A stretch of 24,357 nucleotides of DNA from SZUA-1377 sp964622255 (GTDB taxonomy: Bacteria > Campylobacterota > Campylobacteria > Campylobacterales > QNZT01): assembly GCA_964622255.1 (NCBI GenBank), contig CAZUPK010000062.1, positions 1-24,357 on the forward strand. Direction: 5' to 3'. A model generated the notes under the pieces. That model was not told the DNA's origin, did no database searches, and worked only from the letters and a program-made list of their open reading frames with translations. The position numbers and the translations under genes are program-made. Below, in pieces: positions 21,556 through 24,357 of this stretch (positions are counted from its first letter, which is position 1; the number at the start of each line of letters is the position of its first letter).

Positions 21556-22575
21556 TTATAATTCCACCTCTTTTTTAACTTCTAGCCCAAAACCACTTAT
21601 CCCTACAAACTCTGTTCCTTTTTTAGAAACTAAAAGTTTTATTTTTGAAAGTCCTAAATGATTAAGGATTTGTGCTCCTATACCATACTCTTTCATATGT
21701 GGGTTGTCGATACTGGATTTTTCTAAAAATATTAAAACTCCACCCTCTTTATCTAAAATATCTATCGATTTTATAAGTGTATTGTATCTGTTTTTTGTAA
21801 AGAGTTCTAAATCTGTTGCAACTTTGTGAAATCTAGCATATTCCAAAGGTTTATTTCTGTTAAATATAAATGCTACATGGTGATTTTGGTTATGATCTAC
21901 AAAGTCATACCTTCTTACATCTTTATCCAGTAGTTTTGTATTTGACTTGGCTATAACTTTTATTAGAGATTCATGTTCCATTCTATACTCAACTAAGTCG
22001 GAGATATATACTATCTTTAAATTATGTTTTTTTGCAAAAATCTCTAAATCGTTTCGACGAGCCATCATTCCATCATCTTTCATAATCTCACATATAACAG
22101 CTGCTTTTGTGAGTCCTGCCATTTTGCATATATCTACACTTCCTTCGGTATGCCCCGTTCTAACCAAAACTCCACCATCTTTTGCTACAAGAGGAAATAT
22201 ATGTCCTGGACGAACAAGATCACTAGGTTTTGAGGTGCAACTAGCCAGAAGTTTTATAGTTTCATCTCTTTCATAAGCCGATATACCGGTAGTGCAGTTT
22301 TTAGCATCAACACTCACTGTAAAAGCTGTTGCATAAGAGGAATCATTTTTAGAAACCATAGGGTTTAGCTCAAGTTTATTTGCTATCTCTTTTGACAAAG
22401 CTACACAGATGAGTCCCTTAGCATAAGTTGCACAAAAATTTACTTTTTGAGGAGTCGAAAATGTTGCTGAATATACTATATCTCCCTCATTTTCTCTATC
22501 TTCATCATCTATCATAATGATCATATTGCCTTTTTTTATCTCCTCTATGGCCATTTCTACCCTGTTTATCGGCAT
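21556..22575 (-). CDS. ribBA: RibBA-type protein: DHBP synthase with degenerate GTP cyclohydrolase II domain
   Basis: The N-terminal half (1-200) is 3,4-dihydroxy-2-butanone 4-phosphate synthase of riboflavin synthesis, with MIDDEDRENEGD (21-32), ISAYERDETI and RPGHIFPLVAKDGG plus RTGHTEGSVD. The C-terminal part (about 205-339) aligns in position with GTP cyclohydrolase II but lacks the zinc cysteines (SECLTGD..GSLRCDCG is missing) and is short. It should therefore supply only the DHBP branch, with a separate RibA elsewhere, as known for Helicobacter-type RibBA proteins. AAGGGA lies 8 nt before the ATG. It stands alone on the minus strand. Confidence 0.93.
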   Translation of the reverse strand: MPINRVEMAIEEIKKGNMIIMIDDEDRENEGDIVYSATFSTPQKVNFCATYAKGLICVALSKEIANKLELNPMVSKNDSSYATAFTVSVDAKNCTTGISAYERDETIKLLASCTSKPSDLVRPGHIFPLVAKDGGVLVRTGHTEGSVDICKMAGLTKAAVICEIMKDDGMMARRNDLEIFAKKHNLKIVYISDLVEYRMEHESLIKVIAKSNTKLLDKDVRRYDFVDHNQNHHVAFIFNRNKPLEYARFHKVATDLELFTKNRYNTLIKSIDILDKEGGVLIFLEKSSIDNPHMKEYGIGAQILNHLGLSKIKLLVSKKGTEFVGISGFGLEVKKEVEL

Positions 22576-22691
22576 ATACTTTCCCTTATTTTATTTGTTT
22601 GCTTTTATATTACTCAACTCATACACACAAAAGTATAATAAATTTACAAATTTAAGTCAAGGTATTAATGCCCATAAATAAGCACTTTTTG

Positions 22692-22697
22692 GTATAA
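22692..22697 (+). promoter_or_regulatory. -10-like box upstream of a small ORF
   Basis: TATAAT in TTTGGTATAATGCTG. It lies 38 nt before the ATG at 22735 and about 195 nt before the RND gene, so it could be a second, upstream promoter for the pump gene. Confidence 0.35.
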
Positions 22698-22734
22698 TGC
22701 TGTTAGCACAACACTACTACAAATAGTTTATTTT

Positions 22735-22809
22735 ATGGGACTTGGAAATTATATCAGTTATGCTATAAAAAGTTTATTGGACTTTGCAAAACTAGGTGTA
22801 CCAATATAG
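22735..22809 (+). CDS. Possible 24-codon ORF before the RND gene
   Basis: A frame starting MGLGNYISYAIKSLLDF and ending LGVPI overlaps the first bases of repeat copy B. It follows a TATAAT box but has no ribosome-binding site. Unrecognised and possibly chance. Otherwise the 316 bases between ribBA and the RND gene contain only the promoter boxes and the repeat. Confidence 0.15.
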   Translation: MGLGNYISYAIKSLLDFAKLGVPI

Positions 22810-22884
22810 TAATCACTTGAAGTATCAAAAAATACAAAAACAAGTAGGTATAATCTATCCAAGATTTCTACATCTAAACAGGGA
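22796..22884 (+). repeat. 89-bp dispersed repeat, copy B (promoter/operator-like)
   Basis: Inverted partner of 181-269, 79 of 89 bases identical. The palindrome is slightly eroded here: CACTTG faces CAAGTA, and GTAT faces ATAC. The TATAAT box and the downstream CTATCCAAGATTTC block are perfectly conserved between copies. It ends 7 bp before the RND gene ATG. Confidence 0.75.
22816..22855 (+). promoter_or_regulatory. Promoter and candidate operator of the RND gene
   Basis: The TATAAT box (within GGTATAATC, 22848-22855 region) lies about 40 nt before the RND ATG, giving a leader near 30 nt. The dyad CACTTG..GTAT..ATAC..CAAGT lies just upstream and nearly touches the box. RND pump operons are commonly controlled by TetR- or MarR-type repressors at such sites; no regulator gene is in the window. 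Confidence 0.5.
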
Positions 22885-22891
22885 GAGGAAA

Positions 22892-24357
22892 ATGTTTGAA
22901 TTTTTTTATAAAAGATCCTATCTTCTTTATTCACTGATAGCTGGTTTTTTTGTTATGGGGATTATAGCATTGGTTACTCTCCCTAAAAATCTTTTTCCCG
23001 ATGCCAATCCTCCTCAAGTTATAGTTATAACTTATATTCCGGGAGCTACTGCACAAGTTTCGGCAAATAGTGTATCAAAACCAATAGAGCAAGAAGTATC
23101 CAGACTTGGTATGGTTACTGATGTAAGTAGTATAAATGTAGCTAATTTTTCTATTGTAAAAGTAGAATTTAGTTACAAAAAAAATTTAAATGCTGCTGCA
23201 GTTGATGTTGCAAATGCACTATCTATAGTAAAACCTAAACTTCCTAAAAATGCAAATCCTTCTATTTATACAACCGGTGATTTTACTCTTCCTGTTGATA
23301 TTATAAGTTTAAGTCCAAAAAATAAAAATATTACACTTGCAGATATAAGAAAAATAGCTGATAGTTTTATAAAACCTCATTTATTAAGCAATCCAAACAT
23401 AGGTAATGTTGAAGTTTTCGGAGGTTATCAAAGTGCTATAAATGTAGAAATAAATCCTTTTAAAGCTAAAAAATATTCTATTAACTTTGAAACAATAACT
23501 AAAGCTTTAAAAGCTTTAAATAAAGATATGCCATTAGGATTTTTAAAAGGAAAGAAAAATTTTTATACTGTTACCTTTTATGGAGAAGTGGACAATATAG
23601 AAAAACTAAAACTTCTTCCTATATTGCCAAATGTAAAATTACAAGATATAGCAAAAGTAAAATGGAGCTATAAAAAAAGAACAAGCGGATATATAGGCAA
23701 TGGAGATGATGCTATAGCACTTTCTATACAAAGAGCACCAAAGGGGAGTGTGCTTGATGTAAGTAATGCAGCAAGAAAGGAGATGAAATTATTAGAAAAA
23801 GAGTATCCAAATATAAAATTTAGCATAACCGATACTCAAAGAGATTTGATTGAACAATCAAATAAAAATATGTTGGAAGCATTAAGAGACGCAATCATAT
23901 ATACACTTTTAGTTATTATGATTTTTTTGGGGAATTTTCGGGCAATTATAGCTGCAGGTTTATCTATCCCAATGGTATTTTTTATCACTTTAGCTATTAT
24001 TTGGCTTAGTGGCGGAAGTTTAAATATAGTGATTTATACTGCTATCATATTAGCTTTGGGTATGCTAACAGATGATGCTGTTGTTGTTTTGGAAAATATT
24101 GAAAGACATTTAAATAAAATGCATCAAAATTTAGAAGATGCTATAATCTTAGGAACAAAAGAGGTTCTAGGAGCAATTTTTGCAGGAACAATTGCTACTA
24201 TTGCTATATTGTTTCCACTTATGTTTATAGGTGGTTATCCTCAAAAAATATTTAAACCTTTGATAGAAACTTTAATCATAGCTCTTTTAATAAGTTATTT
24301 TCTATCTATAACTTTTATACCTCTTTTATCAAAATGGCTTTATAAAAATGGAACTCA
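22892..24357 (+). CDS. RND efflux transporter permease subunit (partial, 3' end outside window)
   Basis: The first 488 codons of an inner-membrane resistance-nodulation-division pump, about half of the usual length of 1,000 or more. A first transmembrane helix (about 12-31) is followed by LPKNLFPDANPPQVIV, the usual start of the periplasmic porter domain, with GATAQVSANSVSKPIEQEV. The second membrane block begins near 333; the proton-relay motif GMLTDDAVVVLENIER has D394 and D395, equivalent to D407/D408 of AcrB. The frame is open to the window edge. GGGAGAGG lies about 5 nt before the ATG. No adaptor or TolC gene lies upstream, so those partners, if linked, must be downstream. Substrate unknown: the Asp pair fits the HAE (drug/hydrophobe) group rather than heavy-metal pumps, but that is inference. 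Confidence 0.92.
   Translation, partial: MFEFFYKRSYLLYSLIAGFFVMGIIALVTLPKNLFPDANPPQVIVITYIPGATAQVSANSVSKPIEQEVSRLGMVTDVSSINVANFSIVKVEFSYKKNLNAAAVDVANALSIVKPKLPKNANPSIYTTGDFTLPVDIISLSPKNKNITLADIRKIADSFIKPHLLSNPNIGNVEVFGGYQSAINVEINPFKAKKYSINFETITKALKALNKDMPLGFLKGKKNFYTVTFYGEVDNIEKLKLLPILPNVKLQDIAKVKWSYKKRTSGYIGNGDDAIALSIQRAPKGSVLDVSNAARKEMKLLEKEYPNIKFSITDTQRDLIEQSNKNMLEALRDAIIYTLLVIMIFLGNFRAIIAAGLSIPMVFFITLAIIWLSGGSLNIVIYTAIILALGMLTDDAVVVLENIERHLNKMHQNLEDAIILGTKEVLGAIFAGTIATIAILFPLMFIGGYPQKIFKPLIETLIIALLISYFLSITFIPLLSKWLYKNGT

Noticed and set aside
1..24357. CRISPR array, tRNA or rRNA genes
   Set aside because: No regularly spaced repeats and no tRNA or rRNA signature seen on either strand.

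Overview
This 24.4 kb window is an AT-rich chromosomal segment from a member of the Campylobacterota (Epsilonproteobacteria). The assignment rests on protein character: an AgrD-free LuxS, a type I glutamine synthetase without the adenylylation tyrosine, a RibBA whose GTP cyclohydrolase half is degenerate, a TrhP-type U32 protein, SAICAR synthetase plus PurS and PurQ, and promoters built around a strong TATAAT-like -10 box with often no clear -35. The exact genus cannot be settled from the sequence. Most of the window is ordinary housekeeping DNA; the unusual material lies between the genes.

Layout. (1) 1-9266 is a tightly packed leftward run: glyS, a carboxy-terminal processing protease, purC-purS-purQ, a membrane protein with an SH3-like tail, plsC, htpG (which has its own -35/-10 promoter), and a 43-codon exported-protein gene overlapping htpG by 4 nt that no ORF longer than 60 codons would reveal. 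(2) 9267-10064 holds the divergent promoter region and rightward luxS. (3) 10065-13026 is leftward again: a PhoR-like sensor kinase (GTG start) and a U32-family tRNA hydroxylation protein (TTG start). (4) 13027-19369 is rightward: a PHP-family histidinol phosphatase, glnA, then rho-murI-dnaX (dnaX starts at TTG). (5) 19370-19891 is a 520-base gap full of structure: an inverted-repeat-bounded segment, an extended -10 box, hairpins resembling IS200/IS605 right ends or omega RNAs, a 22-bp terminator-like hairpin and a second long hairpin just before a LysM membrane protein gene. (6) 20702-22575 has trmL facing ribBA. (7) 22576-24357 has the start of an RND efflux pump permease that runs off the window.

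Three classes of unexplained sequence stand out. First, an 89-bp element occurs twice in inverted orientation (181-269 and 22796-22884, 79 of 89 bases identical); it carries a TATAAT box and a hyphenated palindrome abutting it, and one copy sits exactly where the RND pump promoter should be. Second, an ~87-bp direct repeat (10122-10208 and 20703-20789) keeps a 28-codon reading frame with a shared terminus and looks like two relics of one gene family. Third, the dnaX-LysM gap looks like a transcription unit for a small structured RNA. Also worth attention: an A8 slippery tract in dnaX with a UAG immediately in the -1 frame, and four tandem AAGTAGG heptamers that form the ribosome-binding region of murI.
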